The translations under genes and the position numbers were made by a program. Under the pieces are notes generated by a model that was given only the letters and a program-made list of their open reading frames with translations, had not been told where the DNA came from and ran no database searches. From IMG/VR virus record IMGVR_UViG_3300030090_004254, positions 1 to 35,608 of that record: 35,608 nt of DNA, one strand, 5' to 3'. The stretch comes from a virus. The stretch's first letter is position 1. Each line of letters opens with the position of its first letter. Shown here piece after piece: positions 1 through 7,320 of the stretch.

Positions 1-1
1 C

Positions 2-2410
2 GCTGATGGCAATGTCGCTCTTGGGTATCAAGCATTTAACCGAGCAACAGATGACTGCGACCAGAATGTTGTAGTTGGTAATTATTCAATGGGTGGAAAC
101 ATTGCAAGTAATGATGTAAGTGATTGCGTTGCTTTAGGTTATAATGTTATGTCTGGTGTATTAGAAAGCACCGCAAGCGGCACGGTTGGTCTCGGTTCAG
201 GGGTTTTAGTCGCATTGACATCTGGAGCTAAAAATATCGCAATAGGTAAAGGTGCCTCTGCTTCTCTTACAGCAGGAAATTCTAATATCGCAATCGGATA
301 CGAAGCATTTGATGGGGCGGCTACTGGCGAAACAGGGAATATTGCTATAGGTCAAGATGCAATGAGTTCTGCCGTTGAAGGAGCAAGTGGAACAGTAGAT
401 AATAATATAGCGATTGGAACCAATTCTTTATATGGTGGCACAATGAGTAGTACCAACGCATTAAAAGAAAATATTGCGATTGGTAAAAATGCTATGGGCA
501 GTACAGGAACCAACCCTCAGACTGGTACAATAGCGATTGGACACCAAGCCCTTACAGCATTGACATCTGGAGCTGGGAATACCGCTGTGGGCTACCAAGC
601 ATTAGATGCTACCACTACAGGAAATTATAATACCGCAGTAGGATATAATGCGGCAACTGCACTTCCAGCGGGAGCCAATACAAATACCGCTATCGGTTAT
701 CAATCATTAACGGCTGGTAATAATGCAAGTACCGACCATAATACTTGTGTGGGGTATGCTTCGGGCGATGTAATCACAAGCGGTCATTCAAACACTATTA
801 TCGGTTCTGGTGCAGATCCTGGTGGGGCAACAAATACTAATGAAACTGTAATTGGTTATGATGCAGAAGGACAGGGAAGTAATACAGTAACTCTTGGTGA
901 TACAAATGTAACTGATGTTTATATGGCAGAAGATTCAGGTGCATATGTTCACTCTCAAAATGTACCTAATCAAGCCGCAAATGCAATGTCATCACCATAT
1001 TATAGATTTGATGGCAGTAACGATACTGTTGATTGTGGAGATGTTATGCCAAGTGGTTTTGGTGATTCATTTTCTATTGACTTATGGGTTTATCCAGAAG
1101 ATGTTAGTGCAAGGCGTGAGTTTATTGGTCAGTATCAGAATAGTAACTATTGGTGGAGATTTGGAATAGATGGTAGTGCTAATTGGGAAATAGATGTACA
1201 GGATAGTGGTTCAAGAACTGTAGAGCTAAATCCAGATAGTTCTTTAGTTGCTAATAAATGGCAACACGTTGTCTTAACAAGAGATGGGGCTACTTGGAAT
1301 TTTTATTTAGATGGCAATTTAGATGCGACAGGTTCAGACTCCTCTACAATCCCAGACATTGCTGGAAATGTTAAAATAGCAAAACCAGTTGACTCTGCTT
1401 TTAAAGGGCAAATGGCTGGTGTTAGAATTTGGAATAATGCTTTATCGGCAACTGAAGTAAAAGAACTTTATTCTGGAGCATCAGTACCTTTTAAATATAA
1501 AGGTGCGAATCAGACGGATATTGTAAGTGGATGGGATTTTACTTCTGGATGGACTACAACAGGAGGAGCAAGTGTTACTGATGCAGATACTATTGCTTGG
1601 TCATCTACTGGTAATGTTCAAAAAGACTACAGTCTACAGAAAGGAAAATCTTATAGATTGAAAATAGTTGCTGGAACTATAGGTGGCAATACTCTAATGT
1701 ACGCTGGTAGTGGTACAGGAGAACAATTAATTGGTACATTATCAGCAAGTTCAACTAATACATTTGAGTTTACAATTACTAATGATATACCTGATGGAGA
1801 TTTAGTTTTTTATTCAAATGTTTCTGGAACAACAAATATTACTTCTGTAACCTTAACAAGAATTGGTGCAGTCGCAGAATACGATGGGTCTGGAATAACT
1901 AATACTAAGTGGTATGATAAGTCAGGTAATGAATTACATGGAACTGTGTCAGGAGCTACAGATGAGAATACTGCTGGTGCGCCAGTTGTATCAGAGAATC
2001 ATCCAGCGTTCTTGGCAAGACCAACGTCTAATCAGACTAATTTTTCTACTGGTTCTCATCAAGCAGTTGTATTTGGAACAGAAGTTTTTGACCAAGGAAG
2101 TAATTTTGCATCAAATACTTTTACAGCCCCTGTTACTGGAAAGTATCAATTAAATGTTTTAATTAAACTTCTAAGTGTTGATTCTGCCGCAGGGTATTAT
2201 GAAGTTAAACTCACTACATCTAATAGAAATTATTTTGCAATTATTGACCCCGATTTTGGGCAAGATGCCGCTTATTGGTCACTTAATATATCAGTTCTAG
2301 CTGATATGGATGCAAGTGATACAGCAAGTGTTAGTATTATTCAAGATAGCGGTACGGCTCAAACTGATATTTTTACAGATTCATTTTTTAGCGGACACCT
2401 CGTTTGTTAG
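2..2410 (+). CDS. Giant tail-fibre/adhesin protein, C-terminal part (5' truncated by window edge)
   Basis: The frame is open from base 2 and encodes at least 802 residues, so the real start lies outside the window. Up to about base 900 it consists of short repeats built on [AV]-[IV]-G-[YKQH] (for example NIAIGK, NTAVGY, NIAIGQ), like the left-handed beta-roll head repeats of YadA-type trimeric adhesins. About 990-1480 looks like a LamG/concanavalin-type jelly roll (YYRFDGSNDTVDCGD, then WQHVVLTRDG and VRIWNNALS). The last 130 residues (about 1990-2407) resemble a C1q-like trimeric head (NTFTAPVTGKYQLNVLI). These folds fit a distal receptor-binding fibre tip. It is probably the same gene as the open frame at 32320-35608. 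Fold assignments come from pattern reading only. Confidence 0.85.
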   Translation, partial: ADGNVALGYQAFNRATDDCDQNVVVGNYSMGGNIASNDVSDCVALGYNVMSGVLESTASGTVGLGSGVLVALTSGAKNIAIGKGASASLTAGNSNIAIGYEAFDGAATGETGNIAIGQDAMSSAVEGASGTVDNNIAIGTNSLYGGTMSSTNALKENIAIGKNAMGSTGTNPQTGTIAIGHQALTALTSGAGNTAVGYQALDATTTGNYNTAVGYNAATALPAGANTNTAIGYQSLTAGNNASTDHNTCVGYASGDVITSGHSNTIIGSGADPGGATNTNETVIGYDAEGQGSNTVTLGDTNVTDVYMAEDSGAYVHSQNVPNQAANAMSSPYYRFDGSNDTVDCGDVMPSGFGDSFSIDLWVYPEDVSARREFIGQYQNSNYWWRFGIDGSANWEIDVQDSGSRTVELNPDSSLVANKWQHVVLTRDGATWNFYLDGNLDATGSDSSTIPDIAGNVKIAKPVDSAFKGQMAGVRIWNNALSATEVKELYSGASVPFKYKGANQTDIVSGWDFTSGWTTTGGASVTDADTIAWSSTGNVQKDYSLQKGKSYRLKIVAGTIGGNTLMYAGSGTGEQLIGTLSASSTNTFEFTITNDIPDGDLVFYSNVSGTTNITSVTLTRIGAVAEYDGSGITNTKWYDKSGNELHGTVSGATDENTAGAPVVSENHPAFLARPTSNQTNFSTGSHQAVVFGTEVFDQGSNFASNTFTAPVTGKYQLNVLIKLLSVDSAAGYYEVKLTTSNRNYFAIIDPDFGQDAAYWSLNISVLADMDASDTASVSIIQDSGTAQTDIFTDSFFSGHLVC

Positions 2411-2434
2411 GCGAAATAACCTATGCGAAATAAC
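2411..2434. repeat. Direct repeat GCGAAATAAC (two copies)
   Basis: The 10-mer GCGAAATAAC occurs at 2411-2420 and 2425-2434, just after the tail-fibre stop and before the AAAGGA ribosome site of the next gene. It may be a small duplication. No function is evident. Confidence 0.5.
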
Positions 2435-2454
2435 ATAAAACAAAGGACATAATA

Positions 2455-2847
2455 ATGGACATAAAAAAAAGAACACTTACTGCAACTGAAGAGTCTGTGT
2501 TAAAAAATGATTTACTAGATGTAGAAGTCTGGGTAAATGGAGCAATAGATGGCAAGGTTGCTAATTGTAAAAAACGAATGATTGCTGAATGGTTGCCAAA
2601 GCTATATGCTGATGAATCGGTTACTCAAATCCCAGCTAATGAAGATGATATGATTGCTATGGTTGTAGCAAGAAGTGATTATCTTGATAGAGCAGAAAAA
2701 GAAAATGGACATCCAAGTGGTGAACCAGCAGATAGTTGGACAGTTGCTCAGTTGCAAAAATATTTAAGTAAACATAGCGTAGAATACAAAGATAGTGATG
2801 CTAAATCTGCATTGCTAACAAAAGCAAAAGCAAAGTACGCTGAATAA
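2455..2847 (+). CDS. Phage protein with C-terminal HeH/SAP-like domain
   Basis: A 130-residue acidic/basic protein, preceded by AAAGGA 8 bases before the ATG. The first 80 residues carry DGKVANCKKRMIAEWLPKL, a pattern I associate with a conserved small protein of marine phages found near the tail-fibre genes. Residues about 94-126 (SWTVAQLQKYLSKHSVEYKDS) look like a HeH/LEM or SAP helix-extended-helix, common at the ends of phage structural proteins and sometimes DNA-binding. It starts the small-gene block between the fibre and the lysis genes. The role is unknown and a minor virion component is the best guess. Confidence 0.8.
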   Translation: MDIKKRTLTATEESVLKNDLLDVEVWVNGAIDGKVANCKKRMIAEWLPKLYADESVTQIPANEDDMIAMVVARSDYLDRAEKENGHPSGEPADSWTVAQLQKYLSKHSVEYKDSDAKSALLTKAKAKYAE

Positions 2848-2873
2848 TTAATTAACTAACAAGGAGTCACGAA

Positions 2874-3152
2874 ATGGCTAAAAAAGAAAAAGAACAGAAG
2901 CCAGTCTTGAACCTTGATGGAGAAGAATACATCATCGAGGATATGACTGATTCACAAAAAGAACTTGCAGGTCAGGTTGCATTAGACCAAGACCATGTAA
3001 GGGATATACAAAACAAGCTGAATACGAATGCTTTCATGCGACAACAATTAGTTGAATGTGAAAAAGCATTTGTAGAGAAGTTTCAAAAAGGTTTAGCAGA
3101 GCTTAAAAAAGCTTTAGAACCTGAAGTTGTTGAGGCTGAAGTAGAAGCATGA
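2874..3152 (+). CDS. Small coiled-coil phage protein, DUF6447-like
   Basis: 92 residues with a strong ribosome site (AAGGAGTCACGAA before ATG). A short strand region (LNLDGEEYIIEDMTD) is followed by helices with heptad character through residue 80 and an acidic tail. The pattern 'dG.eY.iedlsd..k' followed by a coiled coil is typical of DUF6447-type small phage proteins of unknown function. The stop overlaps the next start by 4 bases (ATGA), so the two are translationally coupled. The family match is from memory and moderately sure; coding is clear. Confidence 0.75.
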   Translation: MAKKEKEQKPVLNLDGEEYIIEDMTDSQKELAGQVALDQDHVRDIQNKLNTNAFMRQQLVECEKAFVEKFQKGLAELKKALEPEVVEAEVEA

Positions 3153-3442
3153 TTGTAAGGCGATGCGCTCATGATCACGATGTGGTGATACATAAGAATA
3201 ATAAACCAGGAATGACCAAGGCAATAAAACTGGCAAATGGTGAAATGAGTACTATTGTTTATCCTAGTGCTGCAAAAGATTATTTTCTTTGGGTGGATGG
3301 AGAGATAATCAAACGATCCGACTCATTTGTTACTATTGAAAATGCTTTTGTATCTGAATGCAAAAAAAAGCATGATAACGGCCATGGGCGCATCGACATG
3401 TTTAAACATAAAATAATTAATAACAAAGTTGTTTCTAGATGA
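3149..3442 (+). CDS. Hypothetical protein
   Basis: 97 residues, not recognised. It is basic overall and rich in histidine near the N-terminus (CAHDHDVVIH) and after residue 70 (CKKKHDNGHGRIDMFKHK), with no membrane segment or signal peptide. Its ATG overlaps the previous stop and its own TGA overlaps the next ATG, so it sits tightly inside the operon and is very likely translated. The Cys/His groups could bind a metal, but the spacing matches no finger type I know. Confidence 0.7.
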   Translation: MIVRRCAHDHDVVIHKNNKPGMTKAIKLANGEMSTIVYPSAAKDYFLWVDGEIIKRSDSFVTIENAFVSECKKKHDNGHGRIDMFKHKIINNKVVSR

Positions 3443-3729
3443 ATAGTCCTTTATCAAGATTAGTATCATGGCAATTAAGTACTGGTCAATTAGATGGGTG
3501 GACCAGTTATCACATTGCAGCAGGTGCTTTTTTATGCAAGATTTTTCAATGGTTGAATTGGAGTGATTTCTGGTGTGTGATGGGTGTCTTTATTATTGGT
3601 GTGCTATGGGAAATATTTGAATGGGTCATTGAGGATTGGAGACCATACGGTTCTAAGCGCAGATGGGCATATAACACAGCATCAGATCTATTTGTTGAAA
3701 CAGCTATTGCTTGGTGGATGGTATTATGA
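3439..3729 (+). CDS. Small integral membrane protein (VanZ-like pattern)
   Basis: 96 residues, Trp-rich, with about three hydrophobic stretches: around the YHIAAGAFLCKIF helix, FWCVMGVFIIGVLWEIFEWVI, and a C-terminal SDLFVETAIAWWMVL. The polar pattern WEIFEWVIEDWR followed by NTASDLFVE (E..E, then D and E inside or next to helices) resembles VanZ-like and related small membrane families. It lies directly before a lipoprotein and coiled-coil membrane proteins, so it may belong to the lysis or envelope-modifying set, for example as a holin. The family assignment is weak; membrane location is secure. Confidence 0.75.
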   Translation: MNSPLSRLVSWQLSTGQLDGWTSYHIAAGAFLCKIFQWLNWSDFWCVMGVFIIGVLWEIFEWVIEDWRPYGSKRRWAYNTASDLFVETAIAWWMVL

Positions 3730-3750
3730 ATATAGAATATGAGATCAATT

Positions 3751-3846
3751 ATGAAATATCGACATCTTATAATATTTCTTTTAGTTATATTTATATTGAC
3801 AGGTTGTGATTCTGGTTGGTCTGTTTGTGGCTGGGAAGTTAAATGA
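3751..3846 (+). CDS. 31-residue lipoprotein (possible outer-membrane spanin-like peptide)
   Basis: The frame from ATG 3751 gives a basic n-region (MKYRH), an 11-residue hydrophobic core, and a lipobox LTGC with the modified cysteine at residue 19, leaving a 13-residue mature peptide (CDSGWSVCGWEVK). Its stop overlaps the next ATG by 4 bases (ATGA), as in the surrounding genes. Small lipoproteins beside a one-helix coiled-coil protein are the hallmark of Rz1/Rz spanin pairs. However, 13 mature residues is very short for an outer-membrane spanin, so superinfection exclusion or another envelope role is possible. The signal and lipobox are visible; function is inferred. Confidence 0.6.
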   Translation: MKYRHLIIFLLVIFILTGCDSGWSVCGWEVK

Positions 3847-4118
3847 GCAAGCCATTGAATGATGAATTACAGATACATATATCAGTTAAGTGGGCAGTGC
3901 AGATACTTTTCCTGGTCTTTACCTTAACTGGCGCATGGTACACATTAAATGCCAATATAAATGATAACACTAAAGAAATAGAACATATTAAAGAAGCGTT
4001 GATAGAGTTTGAACAAGCTTTGGATGAACGAATGGAACCGCTTGAAAACGAACGCGAACAAAGATTAACAGAAATGAATAAAAGTTTACTAGATAAAGTA
4101 TTAGGAAAGAATGACTGA
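3843..4118 (+). CDS. One-helix membrane protein with periplasmic coiled coil (i-spanin-like candidate)
   Basis: 91 residues. A single membrane helix at about residues 16-35 (AVQILFLVFTLTGAWYTL) is followed by a long charged helix with heptads (IEHIKEALIEFEQALDERMEPLENEREQ, here describing residues 46-75). This N-anchor plus coiled-coil layout is that of inner-membrane spanins and of several phage holin-associated proteins. Overlap with the lipoprotein upstream and with the next gene by 1-4 bases places it in the lysis block. No sequence-specific family was recognised. Confidence 0.75.
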   Translation: MSKPLNDELQIHISVKWAVQILFLVFTLTGAWYTLNANINDNTKEIEHIKEALIEFEQALDERMEPLENEREQRLTEMNKSLLDKVLGKND

Positions 4119-4435
4119 TGGACTGGATGGCTGCGTATCAAGAAGGTGGAATGGTACTTGTTGTGGGTATGATGTTTGTGTACTTAGTGGTGTCAATGAG
4201 TAAAAAGAATGAAACACAACAAGAGACCTTAGAGAATCTGAAAATTGAGAACAAAGGTCAAAGTGAAACCTTGGAAAACATGGAAGGCATGGTAATAAAA
4301 CTGATTAACAGATGGAATCAATCTGATGATAAGTTGGATCGCAAGTTTGATGCTATCACAAAAGAGATCAATGACCTAGATAATCAGATATCAGAGGTTA
4401 AAGGTAGTTTAAGTAGAATTAATGGGCGGCATTAA
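4118..4435 (+). CDS. One-helix membrane protein with coiled coil
   Basis: 105 residues, the second of three consecutive proteins with the same build: membrane helix at residues about 10-27 (GGMVLVVGMMFVYLVVSM), then a basic stop-transfer (SKKN) and a long coiled coil to the end. Its ATG overlaps the previous TGA. The shared architecture suggests a hetero-oligomeric envelope complex (holin/spanin type) or a duplication with divergence. No enzyme motif is present. Confidence 0.7.
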   Translation: MDWMAAYQEGGMVLVVGMMFVYLVVSMSKKNETQQETLENLKIENKGQSETLENMEGMVIKLINRWNQSDDKLDRKFDAITKEINDLDNQISEVKGSLSRINGRH

Positions 4436-4442
4436 GGTTGAT

Positions 4443-4622
4443 ATGAAATTTGTATTTAATGTTATCAGCCTATTAGGAGCAGTTGGTTGGGGATGGTATC
4501 AGATGGAACTGCGCGTTACTGCATTAGAAATGAAAATTGAACACAATGAAAAAATGGCACTACTTAGAGATGAGATACAAGGATTAAAGGCAAATGGACA
4601 GTTTAAAGATAGCGGCAATTAG
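4443..4622 (+). CDS. Short one-helix membrane protein with coiled coil
   Basis: 59 residues from ATG 4443, chosen because AAGG lies 5 bases before it; an in-frame ATG at 4422 has no ribosome site. Hydrophobic residues 3-17 (FVFNVISLLGAVGWGWY) are followed by a helix with heptads (MELRVTALEMKIEHNEKM). It is the third member of the N-anchored coiled-coil series. The 3' end overlaps the small membrane gene at 4594. Confidence 0.65.
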   Translation: MKFVFNVISLLGAVGWGWYQMELRVTALEMKIEHNEKMALLRDEIQGLKANGQFKDSGN

Positions 4623-4743
4623 TTTTAGTAATTACGCAATAGGATTGACGCAAATACATGAATTATTACAGGTCATTGTGGCATTGTTGTCAATTATTTT
4701 ATTACTTATGAATATAAAAAAAGGAAAAAAGAATGGACATTAA
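4594..4743 (+). CDS. 49-residue membrane peptide, holin-like candidate
   Basis: ATG 4594 follows AAAGG closely and lies inside the 3' end of the previous gene; the frame ends inside the start of the next, filling an otherwise empty 110-base gap. A single strong membrane helix (LLQVIVALLSIILLLM, residues 24-39) is followed by a very basic tail (IKKGKKNGH). One-helix peptides with a basic C-terminus beside an endolysin are typical of class III-like holins. Overlap of 29 and 11 bases with its neighbours fits the packing here. The gene is inferred from coding logic and layout. Confidence 0.5.
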   Translation: MDSLKIAAISFSNYAIGLTQIHELLQVIVALLSIILLLMNIKKGKKNGH

Positions 4744-4960
4744 ATCAATGCTAGTGAAGCTTGCAGAGCAGCAAGCAGAAAAAATGCAAGAGGAAGCTGT
4801 AAAGCATCTTGGCTCTGAGGAAATGACAGAAAAGATAGCAAGTGCTATTAATAAACGAATTGACATACCATTCGTATCTGAAGATAAAGAACAGATCTTT
4901 TTTGAAAAGGTTGTTGATGTAGTAACAGATATTTTAGAAGGCGTATTCAAAGGTAAATAA
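4733..4960 (+). CDS. Hypothetical small helical protein
   Basis: 75 residues, preceded by AAGGAAAAAAGA. It is mostly helical and amphipathic (KSMLVKLAEQQAEKMQEEAVKH, residues 4-25) with an acidic middle and a hydrophobic-faced C-terminal helix (FFEKVVDVVTDILEGVF). There is no membrane segment. It sits between the holin-like peptide and a very basic mini-protein. Function not recognised. Confidence 0.65.
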   Translation: MDIKSMLVKLAEQQAEKMQEEAVKHLGSEEMTEKIASAINKRIDIPFVSEDKEQIFFEKVVDVVTDILEGVFKGK

Positions 4961-5070
4961 TGCCCAATAAAAAGGCAAAGGATAGAAAGCGTAAAAAGAG
5001 GAAACTCAATGCAATGCTAAAATCTAAAGGTAGAACAGCTAGGCAGCGCAATAAGAAGAGGAAGAAATGA
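4960..5070 (+). CDS. 36-residue highly basic mini-protein
   Basis: ATG 4960 overlaps the previous TAA (TAATG) and the stop overlaps the next ATG (ATGA), so it is embedded in a coupled chain. Roughly half of its residues are Lys or Arg (MPNKKAKDRKRKKRKLN at the start, NKKRKK at the end), with no hydrophobic core. Such peptides can bind DNA or RNA or pack with virion DNA. The tight coupling on both sides is the main reason to call it real. Confidence 0.6.
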   Translation: MPNKKAKDRKRKKRKLNAMLKSKGRTARQRNKKRKK

Positions 5071-5543
5071 TAAATCCAGATCAAATGAAAGGACTCATCA
5101 AGCGTGTCTTGCAGAAAATAGACCTATATTCTTCTGAAGCAGCAGAGTTCATTTATAATATAGGTTTGGTAGAGTCTAAATATATTTATTTGGAGCAGAT
5201 CAAAGGACCAGCGCGAGGTGTTTATCAGTGTGAACCTTGGGTTGCGGTAGATATTATTGAAAACTACTTGCAGTATCGACAAGACCTAATGAAGTCTGTT
5301 GCCAGTGCATGTTATTTAGATTGGTCATATTTTACTGCGCCAAAAGAAAAGGACTGGGAGTATATTCTGACCACCAACATAGCAGCGCAGATCGTATTTT
5401 GCAGGTTGCATTTGCGCAGGATACCGAAGAGACTACCTAGAACACTAGAAGACCAGGCCAAACAATGGAAACAATATTACAATACTGCAAAGGGCAAAGG
5501 TACTCCAGAGAAATATTGTGAAATAGTACAGAAATATGGATGA
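5067..5543 (+). CDS. Putative endolysin (lysozyme/transglycosylase-like)
   Basis: 158 residues. Visible motifs are an early glutamate in GLVESKYIYL (residues about 33-42), then GPARGVYQCEPWVAVDIIENYL, an NIAAQIVFCRLHLRRIP helix, and a C-terminal WKQYYNTAKGKGTPEKY. I recognise this pattern ('aqEs...GpA.GifQmEp...di..nyL', 'A...Cr.hy.rvPe.lP', 'yWk.yYNT..GKGT') from a widespread phage family usually annotated as hypothetical or putative endolysin, with a lysozyme-like active-site Glu (E36). Position right after membrane and holin-like genes supports cell-wall lysis. There is no signal peptide, so it would need the holin. The enzymatic role is inferred. Confidence 0.65.
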   Translation: MINPDQMKGLIKRVLQKIDLYSSEAAEFIYNIGLVESKYIYLEQIKGPARGVYQCEPWVAVDIIENYLQYRQDLMKSVASACYLDWSYFTAPKEKDWEYILTTNIAAQIVFCRLHLRRIPKRLPRTLEDQAKQWKQYYNTAKGKGTPEKYCEIVQKYG

Positions 5544-5733
5544 AGCAGAAAGAATAGATAATTTGATCACGTTAATGAGCGAATTAAAAGCATTGGCACA
5601 TACATTAGATGACCCGCGTACTGATATTGATATTGCGATCGGTACAATGATAGCATTGATCATATGCGCTGATATACCTGATGTAACCATTTTACCTACT
5701 AGTAGTAATATAAATGAGATAGCACAAGCATGA
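5536..5733 (+). CDS. Hypothetical protein
   Basis: 65 acidic residues, overlapping the endolysin end by 8 bases and the next gene by 4. An N-terminal helix (ERIDNLITLMSELKALAHTL) is followed by a mildly hydrophobic stretch (DIAIGTMIALIICADI, residues 32-47) that could be buried or membrane-inserted. Not recognised. It links the lysis block to the connector/tail genes and could be either. Confidence 0.6.
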   Translation: MDEAERIDNLITLMSELKALAHTLDDPRTDIDIAIGTMIALIICADIPDVTILPTSSNINEIAQA

Positions 5734-6704
5734 GTTACCAAGAAGCATTCTGCAATACAACCACCGATCTACAAGCATGTGTCAGTGATATTGATCGCTA
5801 TGATCGCAAAAGAGTATTGATGAGTAATTTCATTACTACCGACACAAGCAACCTCTATCAATTGTTAAATACAGGTCACGTAGAACAGCTATATCGCGAT
5901 GGTATTGAAATGACCGCTGTTACGGATACACCTAACGCGGATAATGAATATAATTACTCTACTACTACTGATAGTTTTCAGTTCTTTTTATCCTCGTCAT
6001 CGGTCAATGCATTGAATAGCAGTGTATTTGAAGCAGGTGAAGATTGGAATACATTAAAGACCAGGGTGACCAAAGAACAAGCAGATCATATCAGAAGCTT
6101 TTTAAATCGTCCTATTTATAAAAGAGGTAACTCTAATTATCAAGGCGCAGCAGACAGACCATATGATTTTATTGTGATCCGTTGTAACGCATTATTGGCC
6201 TGCGCTGATCTAGTGCGCAGCCAAGACCCAGAGAAAGCAGATGAGCTTGAAGAACGTGTTCTAGGTGAGGAAGGATTACTCACAAAATTAAAAAAACGCG
6301 ATTATGTGATGTGGAATGAGACATCATTTCGCAGTGAATCTGGTGTAATAAGAGAGATCAGTGTTAATGGCTCAACTACTGGTTATATCGAAGATATCAA
6401 GTTGGTTGGTCCGCCTAGCACAGACTACGATGAAGTGCGTGTGGTCATTAGTACCGCAGGAACATTCTCACCTGGTAGTGCCAGTACTGTTAAGTATGAT
6501 GTTTACACAAAGAATGATACAGGCTTACGTAGACATAAATCAGTAGATGCAGAAGTTATGAATGGTGATTATCAATCACTTGCATATGGCGCACTAATAA
6601 GATTCCAAGCTGGTGTTTATACAGTCAATGATGAGTGGTCTGTTACTTTTCAATCAGATGAAGTACAAATGGGAACTGTGCGTAGTGGGCAGATATATAG
6701 ATAA
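5730..6704 (+). CDS. Virion protein, possible neck/connector or tail-completion component
   Basis: 324 residues, not recognised as a named family. It has no signal or membrane helix. The N-terminal half is helical and mixed; the C-terminal half is beta-rich (IREISVNGSTTGYIEDIKLVG..., then VKYDVYTKNDTGL, WSVTFQSDEVQMG), a typical virion look. It is coupled by ATGA upstream and TAATG downstream, and is followed by a tail-terminator-like gene and the tail tube. That position is usual for head-tail connector or tail completion proteins. Confidence 0.65.
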   Translation: MSYQEAFCNTTTDLQACVSDIDRYDRKRVLMSNFITTDTSNLYQLLNTGHVEQLYRDGIEMTAVTDTPNADNEYNYSTTTDSFQFFLSSSSVNALNSSVFEAGEDWNTLKTRVTKEQADHIRSFLNRPIYKRGNSNYQGAADRPYDFIVIRCNALLACADLVRSQDPEKADELEERVLGEEGLLTKLKKRDYVMWNETSFRSESGVIREISVNGSTTGYIEDIKLVGPPSTDYDEVRVVISTAGTFSPGSASTVKYDVYTKNDTGLRRHKSVDAEVMNGDYQSLAYGALIRFQAGVYTVNDEWSVTFQSDEVQMGTVRSGQIYR

Positions 6705-7135
6705 TGGCAATCACATTTACCAACGTCATTTATGATAGAGTCATTGACAATCTTCATAGCATCATTGCAAATGAATTTGGGATTCAGATATTTTATGATG
6801 AGCATCAAGGTAATCAGAGTTTTTTACTTCAACCAATTTCAGATGAGCTTAATGAACAGCTCACAACTGGCAGTGTGCGTGATTACACCATTTCAATCAG
6901 CTACCAAGTTGATCTCGCAGGTAATTATACCAAGGAAAGTTTTAAGCAGGTCTCATTAGTAGCAGAGCGCATGAAGAGACTAATATATAATAATCGAAAC
7001 TACAGTGTATCGGGAACTAGGCAATTTTACAATGCTGTCATCGACTCCACTGTATATGAGCGTGATGAGGATAATACAGACCTATTACGCGCAAACATGA
7101 CCGCTGTCGTATCAGCAATGGAGATAATATCATGA
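6704..7135 (+). CDS. Tail terminator/completion-like protein
   Basis: 143 residues. The opening YDRVIDNLHSIIANEFGIQIFYDEHQGNQSFLLQPISDE, the central strand DYTISISYQV, the helix KEQ/KESFKQVSLVAERMKRLIYNN and the closing LLRANMTAVVSAMEI follow the small alpha/beta plan of phage tail terminator proteins (lambda gpU/HK97 gp10-like neighbourhood). The location just before the tail tube gene agrees. The assignment is based on length, predicted fold and synteny, not on a signature motif. Confidence 0.55.
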   Translation: MAITFTNVIYDRVIDNLHSIIANEFGIQIFYDEHQGNQSFLLQPISDELNEQLTTGSVRDYTISISYQVDLAGNYTKESFKQVSLVAERMKRLIYNNRNYSVSGTRQFYNAVIDSTVYERDEDNTDLLRANMTAVVSAMEIIS

Positions 7136-7320
7136 GGTACAAAGCAAAAGAATCATACTTTAAATTAAAGGATAGTGAGAATTTTTGTGCGCATTCTAGT
7201 ATTAATAAGCACAAGCATTTGCTTGCAGGACTTTCTGTGGAAGTTACCTCTGTACCAAAAGCATTAGAAAAACATCTTGAAATAATAGATAATAAAAAAG
7301 AATCAAAGGAAGATAAGTAA
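7132..7320 (+). CDS. Hypothetical small protein
   Basis: 62 residues, basic first half (MRYKAKESYFKLKDSENF) and a charged Lys/Glu tail. It starts in an ATGA overlap and its stop overlaps the next ATG (TAATG), so it is translationally locked between the tail terminator-like and tail tube genes. Small genes at this site are often tail-completion or capsid-end proteins, but nothing here proves that. Confidence 0.6.
   Translation: MRYKAKESYFKLKDSENFCAHSSINKHKHLLAGLSVEVTSVPKALEKHLEIIDNKKESKEDK

Noticed and set aside
3797-3802. TTGACA inside the lipoprotein gene and similar hits in other genes as promoters
   Set aside because: No matching -10 at proper distance and they lack the AGYG prefix of the intergenic motif.
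3726-3809. 27-codon frame from ATG 3726
   Set aside because: No ribosome site and composition without signal. The lipoprotein frame from 3751 explains the same bases better.
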